Assembly: GCF_031755915.1 (NCBI RefSeq)
Contig: NC_083385.1
Location: 387,001 to 451,000 of the forward strand
DNA: 64,000 nucleotides
DNA from: Ziziphus jujuba
Taxonomy: Eukaryota; Streptophyta; Magnoliopsida; Rosales; Rhamnaceae
Direction of reading: 5' to 3'
This document shows, piece after piece, positions 22,188 through 33,941 of this stretch. The position numbers and the translations under genes are program-made. Positions within the stretch are counted from its first letter, which is position 1; each line of letters starts with the position of its first letter. Under the pieces are notes generated by a model, which worked only from the letters and a program-made list of their open reading frames with translations, made no database searches and was not told where the DNA came from.

Positions 22188-22300
22188 TGCCCCCTAAAGT
22201 TTGGAAAAGGTGCTATATGAACTCCAAGCTTATTCCTCAATAGTTGAAACACTGCTCCCGGAAGTGGCTTCATTTGTATATTTGTAACTTGTAAATGTGA
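22188..22300 (-). pseudogene. Copia element D, end of RNase H
   Basis: Minus-strand frame with FQLLRNKLGVHIAPFPNFRGHD, which aligns with the copia RNase H tail at 61890 (FQFVHLQSKLGV...LASLRG). Only the last ~30 residues are recognisable. Upstream, up to about 22460, I cannot assign the sequence. Confidence 0.6.
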
Positions 22301-22489
22301 AAGGATACAGCGACCGATGAGCTATCCAACTTTTACTGTTGGTTGGGTTGCTTCTTGGAGACCAGGAGAAGCAATTCGCGCTAAGAAAGATGTTGTAGCC
22401 ACTCGTGCTTTGTCTTGTGGTTGGACAGCTTGTCTAGTTCACATCGCAGTATCTTGTCAAGTTAAAGGAACTTTGACCTGATCTGTTTG

Positions 22490-23339
22490 AAATCAAGCTT
22501 GCTTAGCTTCAACTTCTCATTGAGAAAGGCCTCAATGTCTTCCTTTGTGAAGTCAACATTGGCACTCTCTGTAACTTCAGTACTGCTAGCATTGGCAGCA
22601 GCTGGAACATCTTGCCGACTATTGATCACAGAAAATGGCTGCCTCCTAGGGCCAATCGCCATCTGTCCCACCGTTCTTGACATTCCAATCCTCCTCCGCT
22701 TGTCCAAGGGAGCATCATCATTTACATCCTTTTTCTACCTAAATATTTATTTAAAAAAAAAAAAACAAAAAAAAAGCAAAAATGTAAAATATACACTAAA
22801 ATGAACACCACACCAAAATTATATATATATATTCACACAGTCACACACGCATATCCCAAGATTCATTTTCATATGAATATAGTTCAAGATTTACACCCAT
22901 AATTTTCCATTATGCAGAAGCTATGTGAAATTTGCAACTTTGCTGGTAGCTTCAATGAATAAAGTATTCATTTGAATCTTTCCCTTTTGACTTTCCTTGA
23001 TTTAATCTCCATTAAAACTGAGGGTAATGCCTCGTTTGGTGATTAACATATTACAAATTTACAATAGGTGGATAACCAACCAAAAATTCAAATCCATTTC
23101 TTACTCTATGTCTACCATTAATTGGAACTCAATCAAACAACATACTCAACGACCAAGGAAGAAGGTACTTTGGACCTAGAACATCTTTCTTAATCTTCTT
23201 AATTTATTTTCTTTTTCCCACGGTTTCTCACCAAATTAGCCCAGAAGATTAAAAAATAAAAATTCAAAAAATAAAAAAAATCGTGGCTTACAGTAGAGGG
23301 ACTACGAGGAGGTCTATTCTGGTTACGGGAAGACATCAT
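22490..23339 (-). pseudogene. Kinesin-14 (ATK-like) gene fragment, first two coding exons
   Basis: Exon 1 (23292-23339) encodes MMSSRNQNRPPRSPST and ends at a GTAAGC donor. A GGTAG acceptor starts exon 2 at 22734, in phase: KKDVNDDAPLDKRRRIG, a low-complexity stretch, then VDFTKEDIEAFLNEKLKLSK near 22500. This is the N-terminal tail of plant C-terminal-motor kinesins (KIN-14, ATK1/KatA group), recognised from the SRNQNRPPRSPS start and the FTKEDVEALLNEK block. Similarity stops at about 22490 and the frame ends at 22462. Coiled coil and motor are absent. A copia 3' end lies 190 bases further on. It is either a captured fragment or the broken 5' end of a host gene; the (GA)n tract upstream would suit a real 5' UTR. 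Confidence 0.7.
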
Positions 23340-23568
23340 TCGGAGTCGAGGAAAATCAGTTGGGCCAAAACTGAATTTTTTTTTTTTTTTTAAAAGAAGC
23401 GTACGCCCCTCTATCGCATAATCATAGCTCGATCTGGGACGTCGATCTTGTGAACGGACAGTCGACAATGGAGGAAGATAAACAAAGGGAGATACAGATT
23501 TGAGTAACATTGAAGAGGAATTTGGAGGACATAGATAATCAGAAAGTTAGGGCTTGAGATTTTGACAC

Positions 23569-23572
<4 letters not shown>

Positions 23573-23612
<40 letters not shown>
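23573..23612. repeat. (GA)n microsatellite
   Basis: About 18 GA dinucleotides upstream (minus-strand sense) of the kinesin-like exon 1, where plant 5' UTRs often carry CT/GA tracts. Confidence 0.9.
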
Positions 23613-24357
23613 GAAGGAAGAGTGCGGGAGAGTGAAATTTGAATTTGGATATGGCGGTATCACAATTTTGGCAGGTGCGGGCGACGAAGCAGACCATAAA
23701 TGGTACAAGGACTGGGTTGGCGGCTGCCTGTTCCGAAAGAGGATTAAGGCAAAAATCATTTGAAGGGAAACAAAAATGTAGCGGCAAAGATGAAAATTTC
23801 CCACCCAGTTCAAATTGAAATTTTCATTTTAGCAAAGATGAATATATATATATATATATATATGTATATACATTTATATATTTATATATTTTTGTATTGG
23901 GCAAAAAAGATTAAAAAAAGTTTTTTTATTGGGCCAAAGGGATTATTAAAAAAAAAGAAAGTAATATTAAAAGAAAGAAATTGAATATTTATATGATAAA
24001 TAATTTAATATAAAAATTTTATACAACAATTTCATCATTAATGTATAGAATATGGAAATTTTAATCCTTACTATATACTATGGATGTTACATAATATAAT
24101 TAATTAATTTAAAATTAACCTAAAAAAATTTTTTTTGGAAACTTTGTAAAATTACTTTGTCATATATTATAACATGATTATGCATAAAATTTTTATGAAC
24201 CTTCAAGGTTTTCTTATAAAATACTATATTTATATCTTCGTACTTTCAATTTAAGATCCTAAAACTTATTATATTATTTTAATTTCTATTATATATATAT
24301 ATAATTTCTATTACACTTGTGGACATCAGCCATTGTAAATGGGATGGGATAATTCCA
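23613..24357. other. AT-rich spacer
   Basis: No gene seen. Includes an (AT)n tract at 23843-23865 and several A-runs. Confidence 0.6.
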
Positions 24358-26447
24358 CTCGGCCGGTTGGTAGCTTCTTCACCAAGTTTCGGCTTTAGCT
24401 TGCTTTCATAAGTGGAATTGTTTTTCCAGCCACTTGAACTTGTCCTTCCACTGCTAGAAACTCCTCCAAACCGTGTGCTCACACCCCTCCTCTTGAATTG
24501 GTTCTCAAGCTTAATTGCTCCATGCAACATCTCCTCCAATTCCAAGTATTGTTGTAATTCAAGCTGGTTGGCAATGTCATGGTTCAAACCACCAAGAAAT
24601 CTCGCCATTGTTGCCTCCCTATCCTCATTCATATTCAACCTCATCATTAACATCTCCATCTCTTTGTAATAATCCTCCACGGACCTACTTTCTTGAGACA
24701 AAGATTGAAGCCGTTGATGCAGCAACCTATGGTAATGGGATGGCACAAACCGTTTCCTCATGGCTCCTTTCATTTGATGCCATGTCGAGATTAAATCATC
24801 ACTAACTCTCCTTCGGGTATTTTGCTCGTTGGTCCACCATTGGAGTGCATAATGTCCAAACTCCATTGCTGTCAACTTCACCTTCTTACCTTCCAAATAG
24901 TTGTGGCAGTAAAAAATCATCTCCATTTTTTCTTCCCACTCCAAATAAGCTTCGGGATCACTTTTACCCATAAAAGGTGGGATGTTAACCGTGATATTTC
25001 CCAAATCATCATCTGTATCTTCCCTCCTATATCTTCCATGGCCAGCTCTATCTTGGACAGCAAAAGTTTCGTCCATACCTTCCTCAAAGTCTCCATCGAG
25101 TGGCTCCTCATCAAATTCCTCTCTCGGTCTCTCGTGACCTCCTCGTCCTTGGCCTCATCCTCCATGGAATTCTTGCCTATTTCTTGTGTTCGGCATTCCT
25201 TGTGAAACTTCTAGCCTTCCCATCCTTTGATTCATGTGCTCAACTTGAGCACTCACCCGCTGTAATTGTTCCAAAACAGCTTTCAAATCCGTTTGCTCAC
25301 CAATCCCGGTAGCTCGTGGATCACCATGAAATCCTACGGACTCCTCTTCATTAATTCTCAGTGGTGTGTATCCTCTTCTTATTCTAGAATCTGCCATGTT
25401 AGTAAAATAGTGCAAAAATAAAATAAATCCTCACAATATTCACTCCCCTACGTGTTTGACTCAAACAAGGTCTCGACACTCGTGTTTGCACACTAGTTTC
25501 GGCTTTTACCCTCTTTTAAGCTCACACACTCTTGCCTTTTTTTCGCTTAATGAATTATCTCAAAGTTCTAATTAAAACACCAACAAAATAGAAATTAGAT
25601 CACTAGTATGTTTTAATTAAACTTATCAACAAAACAGTAAGCAAAAATAAACAAATACCGAACGGAATGAAAATACCTATTTTCGGTTTTTCTAGACAAA
25701 ATAAAGCAAATTAATGAGAAAACTTTGGAATTTTGAAGAACCGGACCAGATGGTAATAGATTATGAGTTCAAGAATAAAATTCTAGAAAAAGAAATTCAA
25801 ATATGAACAAGAATCAAAGAGAACAAAAATATAGAAAAGTGTTGGTTGTTGTTCTTGTAATTCAAGTTTTGTATCAAATCCTTTAACTAATTTTAATCCA
25901 ATAATTTAAGCACCCAAAATTCCAAATATCCAGCAGCAAAAATAATTCTCCAGCAACTCCAAATATGTAACAAATATTCAACAATGCAGCAGTTCAAGGA
26001 AATTTCCAGCAAACACCAAATTCAACAAACTGATTTTTTTTTTTTTTTAATTCGGCTTTTTCTTCTTCTTCTTCCTTTTTTTTTTTTTTTATTCACTCAC
26101 AGAACATAAACAACTGCAGTAGCAAGAATAATTACCAAAATTGCAATTCCAACTCCAAAACAAACACCAAACGCGTGACCTCCCAATAAACACAAATGTG
26201 CAGTTTTTTTTTTTTTTTTTAAATGTTGCCGCAAACTCTTTTTTTTTTATTTTTTTGAATAGATGAATGCAAATATTTAAGACTAAAACAGCAAAGAAAA
26301 ATCAATAAAAACCAAAATTAACAAGAACAATGATGAAAAACAACCAACAAACTAGGAAACAAAAATACGATAAAACTAGGAAATCCTTATTCAACTAGGA
26401 ATGAATTTTTTTTTTTTTTTTTAAGATGCAAAATGTGTATGGGATAG
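24358..26447 (-). mobile_element. Gypsy element E: internal gag-leader fragment without LTRs
   Basis: Collinear with the gag and leader of element C from the middle of gag (24358) to a few bases before the PBS position (about 26447). No pol, PBS or LTR. Both ends are abrupt breaks. Leader homopolymers match those of C. Confidence 0.85.
24364..25415 (-). pseudogene. Gypsy Gag, N-terminal ~350 residues, one stop
   Basis: Starts at the position matching C (MADSRIRRG) and runs through the Gag domain ([33 protein letters not shown]) to [13 protein letters not shown], where homology ends. A single in-frame TGA (25155-25157) replaces the CGA of the RG-rich stretch seen in C. The rest of the frame is intact, so decay has been mild. 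The zinc knuckle is beyond the break. Confidence 0.88.
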
Positions 26448-26746
26448 ATAGTGAGGTTGTTTGGATGGTTGAGAAAAAGGAGATTGTAAAGGTGGGAAAT
26501 CTAATTTTACAAATAACTAAGATAATATGTCTTGAGTGGTATTGGAAGGAATTGTTATGGCTGTACGGAGACTGTGGCTATGTAGTGTGTTGCTATAGAG
26601 AGGATTCTATTGTGGAACTAGAAGCTTGTGTTTGTGATGTGTCATGAGGAGATAGGATCATATTTGATATGGAAGAAGAAGTTTGTACCTAATATGAAAC
26701 CGGTTATGATTGAGGGTTGCGTTAGAGAAGGAATCCTCTCATGAAG
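26448..26746. other. Unassigned spacer between gypsy E and copia F
   Basis: A 73-codon plus-strand frame crosses 26426-26647, but I recognise nothing in it. Probably decayed transposon sequence. Confidence 0.4.
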
Positions 26747-26950
26747 CTATGAGCTGCTTATTTTGGGTGTGTCATACGATTCATCAGCATTAAAAAAAGT
26801 GGTAAGCTGTAGAGGTTCCTGTGAAATAGAAGAAAAGCTAGTTTTGAAAGGAAATAAAGTTTCATCAAATACAATATGCCTTGAAACAAATACACGGTTT
26901 TTCTTTGGATCCAAGCATCTATAACCCTTTGTGAGATGGACTATATCCAA
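26747..26950 (-). pseudogene. Copia F integrase C-terminal block
   Basis: KGYRCLDPKKNRVFVSRHIVFDETLFPF, the conserved end of copia integrase. The part between this and 27421 holds decayed core sequence with stops. Confidence 0.8.
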
Positions 26951-27420
26951 TGAAAATACATGAATAAGTTTTCTTCATAAACTTATTGTTTCCTGGTTTT
27001 CTAAGATATGGATAACATCTGCAACCTAAAACTTTTAGACCCATATAATGTGGTATTGTTCCATATAATTTTTAATATAGGATGTCCATTTTTAAATATG
27101 AAGAAGGTAGTCTATTTATTAAATATATAATAGTTAAAAAAAATCCACCCAATACTTTTGTGGTATCTCTACATGAAACATCATAGTTAAACTGGTTTCA
27201 GCAAAATGACGATGCTTTCTTTCAGCAACACTATTCTGTTGTGGTGTTCTTGGACAAGAAATTTGATGAAGAATACCACAATGTTCTAGATGAGACATAA
27301 ACATCTTTGATTGGAATTAACCACCACCATCACCTTGAAATATTTTAATTTTTTTGTCAAACTGATTTACAACCATCTTATGAAATTTTAGGAAGAAATC
27401 CAATTTCCTTTTCAAAGGAT

Positions 27421-28028
27421 CTAGCCAGTGAATCTACTGTAATCATCAATGAAAATAACATAATATTGAAAACCTTGATTAGATAAGATGGGAGTAGGTC
27501 CCCAAAGATTCCAATGTATCTTCTTTAATGGAGCAGAAGAAAAATTATTGGAATTACCAAAAGGAAGTTTACATTGCTTGCCTAATTGACAACTTTCATG
27601 CATAGAAGAATTTTTTATCCAACTTGAAACAGAAATGTTTTTATTTTTATCTAAAATCTGCAAAAAATGAAAGTTTGGATGACCCAATCTTTGATGCTAT
27701 ATTTTAGATGAAATACCCCCGTCCTTTGTTGTTACCAATGCCTAATTGTAGCCATCATCATCATCCAGAGCATATAGTCCACCTTGTTAATGCCCCTTGG
27801 CTATTACTTGGTTGTTAAGATCCTTAATCAAAAAACAAGAAGAGGTGAATTCCACACTACAGGCACTGTCATCAGTCAATTTAATAACTGAAAAAAGATT
27901 CTTTGCCAATCTTAGAAATACCAAAACATTTTTTAAAGAGATGTTTTTTTGTCCAATTTTAAGTAGTATTTCCAGTATGGGAAATTGGCAAAGCTTTTCC
28001 ATTACCAACATATATAACATTTGTTCCC
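27421..28028 (-). pseudogene. Copia F linker and integrase N-terminal part
   Basis: Includes LLKIGQKNISLKNVLVFLRL, AKNLFSVIKLTDD and FLIKDLNNQVIAKG, then GHPNF, HESCQLGKQCKLPFG and WNLWGPTPILSNQGFQYYVIF. Frames change between 27787 and 27687. The integrase core is recognisable but broken. Confidence 0.8.
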
Positions 28029-28473
28029 TTAGAGTATCTTCAAGGGATTCTTTAAAAATAAAGAGCATCTTTTGTATAATAAAAAACATCTTTATGTTTA
28101 AAGAGTTACACTTTAAAATCTCCTCCAACAACACTCTTTATATCACATTCTTTATTTTTATTTTTTCAATAAACATTTATTATTATGTTTTTCTCCCTCA
28201 TTTTTTTGGTTTTTTGTTAGAATTCCCTCTTAATTATTTTGTTATTTCCCTCCATTTACCTTCATAGGTCCGACCAAATCATTAAATATATTAACATAGT
28301 AGTCTTGAAATTTGGTAATCATTAAATAATGAAGAGTGTTTTTGGCTCTCCAAATTTGGAGAGCCAAACCCACTCTGTATTTTAAAAAGTTAAAATAAAG
28401 AGTGGGTTGGAGGCTGATTTTACATAATGGCTCTTCAAAATAAAGATATAAAGAGTCCCTTGGGGATGCTCGG
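28029..28473. mobile_element. MITE inside copia F (~445 bp)
   Basis: Imperfect terminal inverted repeats: plus strand GAGTATCTTCAAGGGATTCT, and GAGCATCCCCAAGGGACTCT on the minus strand at the right. AT-rich, non-coding, with internal inverted repeats (GGCTCTCCAAATTTGGAGAGCC near 28351 is a near-perfect palindrome). It splits copia coding sequence that resumes on both sides. The superfamily and target duplication could not be settled. Confidence 0.7.
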
Positions 28474-28612
28474 ATGCTTTTATATGGTTTGGAGTTTGAT
28501 AAGGTACCTGTCTCATTAATCATGTGGGATGTGGCTCCAAAATCTGCAAAGAATGTGGGTTCTTCTTGAATTTTATTGGTAGCATTAGCTTCATTGATTC
28601 CATCGGCTCCAT
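28474..28612 (-). pseudogene. Copia F protease
   Basis: FFADFGATSHMINETGTLSN, the copia protease block. The catalytic D-S-G reads D-F-G here, so it would be inactive. The MITE follows immediately. Confidence 0.75.
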
Positions 28613-29473
28613 TTATTGGGTCATATCTATTCCAATAGTTAGGAGCATATGACAAGGTCTGACACATATTTGACATACAACTACTTCATTTTGAGGGGTT
28701 TTCAGGTTCTCAGTGATGTTTGAAGAAGGTCTAGTTGCTATGTTGAATGAGAGGGAACCTCCACAGCCCTGTGTTGAGTAATTAAAGCCTCCACAACTTT
28801 GCATGGAATAGCTTGCAGGATTGAAACCACATCCACACAAATTGAACTTGCCACCAATTCCTCTTCCTGCCTAATGATCTCTTTGGCCAACAAATGCATG
28901 TTCTTGATTTAAATCCTGTTTTTCTTTTGAAATTTTTCTTAGGACTTGTTCATGACTTTTTAAAGAGAGAACAAACTCTATAAGCATTGGATATGGAGGT
29001 TTTGATAGCATAGCAAACATGAAATCTTGATATTTATGGCCTAATCCTCTAGACAGATGAAACCATTTATCCAAGTCATTTACTGGCTTTGCAATTGCAG
29101 AGAGATTATCACAAATAGAATTGAAGGTTTTGAGATACTCGTCTAAGGTTTCCGATCCTTTCTTCAATCCCATGAGACGATCAGTCAGATAAATTTCCTT
29201 CTCCTTCGTAGCTAGCAACAGATGCTCTTCAGTGGCGTGCCAAAGACTGAAAGCTATATGCAAGCCAACATTGAAGTTGAGTATGTCAGCTGTCATTGTT
29301 CCAAGCAACCATGTTGTAAAAAGACCATCATTACTAATCCACAATTGATAATTTGGATTATGAACTCCGCTACTTGCTATGCTTCTGCTAGTTTCTATTT
29401 GAAGTTCTTCTAATGGATGTTCATCATCAGTTATACAATGCAGAATTCCTAAACTTTGAATTAAGGGAGGCAT
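28613..29473 (-). pseudogene. Copia F Gag
   Basis: Frame 29473-28871 carries the copia Gag domain (NYQLWISNDGLFTTWLLGTM, TDRLMGLKKGSETLDEYL, FHLSRGLGHKYQDF). After a stop the frame continues at 28840-28613 with a glycine-rich stretch and a remnant zinc knuckle (CQIC). Broken by at least one stop and a frame change before the protease. Confidence 0.85.
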
Positions 29474-29609
29474 CTATGATCTTAACATAAAATAATTCAA
29501 AGAATCCAGTTTTCTAGATATTAAATTGGAACATTGGTTAAAGGATTGGCAGTCAGTCTTGGTTCAACTTTTGAAGCTACATTCAAGTTTAGCTTTGAAG
29601 TCTTTCCAA

Positions 29610-29621
29610 GCTCTGATACCA
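29610..29621 (-). other. Copia F primer binding site (tRNA-iMet)
   Basis: Minus strand TGGTATCAGAGC adjoining the LTR end. Confidence 0.9.
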
Positions 29622-29944
29622 TGATGAAAATAAATGAAATAAGCTTTATCATATTGATAAAAACTGTATTTTTAGCTTGTTACAAAGGTGACTCTCGTAG
29701 CATTATTTATACAGCATTATAGGGCATTATAGATACATGTTAGTTACAGGAAGATACAAAAAGGATTACTGATGACTGATGACTAGAACAACCTTTTCTC
29801 AAAGCTTTATCACCTGATAATGTTTATCCCTTACCATTTTTAATAACTTGAAGATACCTTTTATCTTATCTAAAACAAACTCTTGCTGTTCTTTGTTAGA
29901 TGATGACATGGCTATATGGTAAGACATGCACATCTAGCTTATCA
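29622..29944 (-). mobile_element. Copia element F, 5' LTR
   Basis: Minus strand TGATAAGCTAGATGTGC to TTTTCATCA, 323 bp, followed directly by the PBS. Same family as the LTR at 53203-53540 and the stub at 61806-61885. Confidence 0.85.
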
Positions 29945-31039
29945 ATTACTTCCCATGAATAATAGCTAGGGATGACAAAATTTCAACCCCTTACGTTTGT
30001 ACAAAGTATACCATTAAATTAACATAAAAAGGTTACCATATATATGTATATCATGGCATTTTTCCACACACCATAGATGCATGCATGCATACATATTAAT
30101 GATATATACATATATATACATGAGTAGTGGCAGGTGGCAACCAGCTAGTTGTTGGCATTTGCTTGCGTGAGTACTGCCTAAATTACAGAGAAATTTCCAT
30201 CATTAATTGACACATGCACCAAGTATACACCATAGTTGCTAGTGCTTTTATCACTATTTGGAGGATTCTTCAGGTCATTTTGTATACTGTATACTGCTCA
30301 AATTGATGTGTTTTTTTCTTTCTTTTTTTTTTTTTTTTTGCAGGAAATAAAGCAGTGTATACCTGCATATCAATATCACACAAATATACAAAATGAAACA
30401 ATTGCATTCCAATGACCTACATCTTACCTCTGTTAAATAAATAATTGTGGACTTAGCATAATCACTCATTTACAGGGCCTATTTATGCCATTAATGGGAC
30501 TGATTTATTTTATTATTTGTAGTAGGGCCCTTGGTCACACACTCTCTATAAGACTCCAGTTGGTCCATTGGATTAGAGGACCAACTCTCTTTATAAGCCC
30601 ATTGACTTACCCATATTTTTCCTATTATTATATTATTAAATTATTATTATTTTGTGTGTATTAAAATTAATGGGTAAGTCTGACTTGCAGAGATTATAGA
30701 AAGTCTAGGACAAGCAAACAGATATATGCCATACGATATTTTTTGAGATAAAGGTTTTCAGAGATCTGAGAGTGTTTGAGAGTAGTGTGTCCATAAGCAC
30801 CACTTTACATTGTTTTCTATTTTGCAGGCTTAAAGATTTAATTTATCCATGGCTACGTTTGGAGGTTAGTAATTTATGCTTTAATGGAATTTATTATGTA
30901 TATTTAGATCTGTAAAATCTAACAACCTCGCGATTTTGGTCTAAAACATATTCACTCTCCACTTTCCACATTTTTCTATCTCCACTTTCTCACTCCATAA
31001 TTAATTTAATTATATATATAATACGATATTAGGGGTATT
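29945..31039. other. Unassigned region, partly related to jasmonate-protein flanks
   Basis: 29990-30175 matches 21700-21870 (TCATGGCATT, ACCATAGATGCATGCATGC, AGCTAGTTGTTGG, GAGTACTGC). 30585-30680 contains an inverted repeat GACTTACCCAT / ATGGGTAAGTC around an AT-rich loop. No coding sequence recognised. Confidence 0.45.
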
Positions 31040-31215
31040 TTTATTAAATGGCTTGGTTCAACTTGTCCATTCAAGTATTCATACCAAAATCTTACCAAAC
31101 AAAAGAATATATTTGATCCTCTATATCATTCTATCCTCAGTTCCATTGCATTCCATTCCACTTCTTTGTCTATTTTATTCTCCCATCCATTCTTACAACC
31201 AAACACCACCTAAAT
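31040..31215. mobile_element. Possible MITE
   Basis: Short non-coding segment ending CAACCAAACACCACC, starting GGCTTGGTTCAAC. The look is of a Tourist/hAT-like MITE (GTGTTTGGTT end), but the inverted repeats are poor. Confidence 0.25.
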
Positions 31216-31729
31216 TCTTAAGCATCAAGAAAATTTGCACACGTGCAGTTTTTTCATTGTCTATCAAACTATGTACAATATATGGATTGAGAAAATTTGT
31301 GCTAGCTAGCTAGTGCAAGGTATATAGTTATAGGTCCTACCAGGAAGCACTTGTAGTCCTCCCTATTTTATTATTTTTTCAATATTATATTTATATTATA
31401 AAAAATATATATATATATATATACGGCCCCTTATGTCATGTACCTCTTTCATTTCAATATAACTCTATTTTTTTTTTATTTCTTAATGTTAGAATTTTGA
31501 CTTATTTACCCTATATTTAATGAAATGTTTTTACTTATTCTTAAAGATAATAATTAAAAAAAAATCCAAATTAATGAATAAAAAATAATGCGATCAAACT
31601 CATAATTATCTTTTTTTTTTTAAGAAAAAATAGTTATATATTCAATGTTAATAAGCTAACTTTAGAAGTTGTCTTTGAGACAATCAAAGTTATTATATAC
31701 AACTTTCTTTTTTTCTTTTTGATAAATTG
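31216..31729. other. AT-rich spacer
   Basis: (AT)n tract near 31405 and A/T runs. Nothing else seen. Confidence 0.5.
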
Positions 31730-33310
31730 AAGAGAAGAATTTTACATAAGTATTTTAAAAATTTAGCAATTTTATCCATATCCCCTCGCAATCATTACGC
31801 ACATAACCATTATCACATTCTTCCTCATTATCACTTTCAACCACACTTGCCAACTGAAAGACAAATGGTTGTGAACCATCGTAGAATCTCTAAGAACATC
31901 TTATGCAATTAATTCATCGTCAACAAAAGCACCATGTTGTAGTGGAGTTAAAACTACAGACCATCTAGAATCAAGTTGATTCTCAAACATAAACTACTTG
32001 TTGAACTTGTGAAGCCATAATAAATGGGTCAGATTTATATCCAATTTTATTTAAGTAAATACATGTAAACCCATCTCATCAACTTTCACACCACTACTGT
32101 CAACCAAATTACACTTGAATACGAGAATTCAAAACACAGAGTAATTGACATCCCAGATTTCTCTTATTGCCCCATAGTATGTCATCTCAGATAAAATAAG
32201 GTTATTGTCATTAGCACTAGCAAAATGCTCACTTTTAGCAACTACCTTTACCCCACAATTCTAGGTGAGCCGCTTATTATCCCTATCAAAAGTGTTGAAT
32301 CGAGCTCCTTTAATCTCATATCCTTCATGTTTCATTACCAACCATTGCGAACCATGTACATTCTATCTTAATGTTTCAGAAACTATATGATTTGGTTGAC
32401 TTTGCATTTGTTCAATCTAGTAAATGGAAATACAATTATACATTATTTACTCACTAAACCTTAAGTTAAAACCTTGATATTAATAGTTTATTTTGAACAT
32501 ACCTTATCATGTAACCAATACATAAATGTACGTTTGTGTTCATCTTGAAACCATTTTGCTTTTTTTCCTCGATTTTTTTCTTAACATCAAGGCTTCCAAA
32601 TGAATTCTGAAACAAATAAAAGTTTTCTTATTTAATAAATATATTCAAAATAATCCCTAATTTATACTTTAACATGGATATATGTATCTCATGTATGGTT
32701 CCACCTCCTGTACATTCGATAGTACACATATATGGACTTACTCCTAAAGTTGTTAATCAATTGATTGGGTCTTTCCACCCTTAACAAGGGCACCAACATC
32801 ATCCTCATCATTTAGTTTTTGGTACCTACCAATGAGGTTTCCAATTACATCTAACCATCTTTGATATTCACTATAAAACTCAATCACTTCTTTACAAATA
32901 TAGCTCTCGGCAATATAACTTTCTAGGCTAGTTTTGTTTTGAACATAACCTTTTAATACTTTCATATACCTCTCAAATGAGTACGTTCACCTGAAATGTA
33001 TTGGTCCACAAAATCTAATCTCTCATACTAAATCAAAGTTAGATGAACCATTATATCGAAAAATGGTGGTGGGAAGAATTTCTCTAGCTGGCACAAAGCT
33101 GTACCAATATCATTTTGGTATGTCCAATTCAGCAAGAATGATGGACTTCTTGCAAATGGCATTAAAGCAAAAACAAAGTCTTGCAATTGTATGTCTCACA
33201 TTTTTAGGAAGGACTGAGCAAATTATAAGAGGCAAGAGCTGCTGCATTAATGTATGATAATCATGAGATTTCAATTCTACCAATTTTAACTCCTTCATGG
33301 AAACCATTAC
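31730..33310 (-). pseudogene. CACTA (En/Spm) TNP2-type gene, C-terminal part
   Basis: Minus-strand coding remains in the order typical of plant TNP2-like proteins. First 33307-33110: LKLVELKSHDYHTLMQQLLP, ICSVLPKNVRHTIARLC. Then 32965-32753: MKVLKGYVQNKTSLESYIAE, EVIEFYSEYQ (together the DUF4218 region). After a non-coding gap, 32330-31920: GYEIKGARFNTFDRDNKR, MTYYGAIREIWDVNY, FKCNLVDSSGVKVDEMGL (the DUF4216 region). Several stops (TAG after KRLT, TGA after YSVF). The catalytic N-terminal part is absent. It points to an old CACTA element that once included the hairpin array now at 41038, displaced by gypsy G. Confidence 0.75.
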
Positions 33311-33941
33311 AACTCAAATTTCCCACGCATATTATAACAACTATATCTTTAATTTAAAATTATAAACATATAATAAAAATATACAAAATGAATATTTTCA
33401 TCTAATTTAGACTCATATAATAATTCAATTTCATATTATCAACCAATAAAATAAAATTAAGGATACATTTTTCAACAACGCCAAATTCAACACAATCCCA
33501 ATAACCAAACCCAAACACAATTTGAGGCCAAGTCGATCACCCAATGGAGCAAACTTCAGTCGCTGTGCTAACCCAAACCACTGTATAAAGAGTGATCAAA
33601 ATCAAAATGAAAACCCAACGCCATTGTAAAATCAAGAACAAAACTCTAATTCTAAGCAAGATTGCGACAAAAAACCCAATCCCAAGCAAAATCATAAACA
33701 AAATATCAACCCAAACAAGATTGAGAAAAATCTCCAGTTAAATTTGAAAAAAAAACCCACGACCTAAGTTTTTTCCACCTTCAACCTGTGCAACACAGCA
33801 ATACAACAAGCAGTAACCTAGCAATCCAGCAAAAATAGCAACCCAGCAAACCAACAACAAACACACCAACAAACCCAGTAGTGACATTAACCCACCAACC
33901 CAGTAACCCAACAACAAACCCAACAGTGACAGTTCACCAGT
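33311..33941. other. CACTA-side non-coding sequence left of gypsy G
   Basis: Runs rich in AACCCAACAAC-type words near 33780-33930. Joined to 41038 across gypsy G it is continuous host sequence. No gene seen. Confidence 0.5.

Larger units (their letters stand above)
26747..29944 (-). mobile_element. Copia element F, decayed, 5' LTR to integrase
   Basis: Minus-strand Ty1/copia copy: 5' LTR 29622-29944, tRNA-iMet PBS, gag, protease, integrase. Reverse transcriptase, RNase H and the 3' LTR are missing; it ends just after the integrase C-terminal block. A MITE interrupts it at 28029-28473. Confidence 0.85.

Noticed and set aside
23027..23150. Possible Tourist-like MITE (CCTCGTTTGGTGATT ... AATCAAACAACAT)
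   Set aside because: Ends pair poorly and no target duplication was found; it lies in the likely intron-free flank and cannot be supported.
23547..23813. Serine/leucine-repeat frames over the (GA)n tract
   Set aside because: Translation of a microsatellite.
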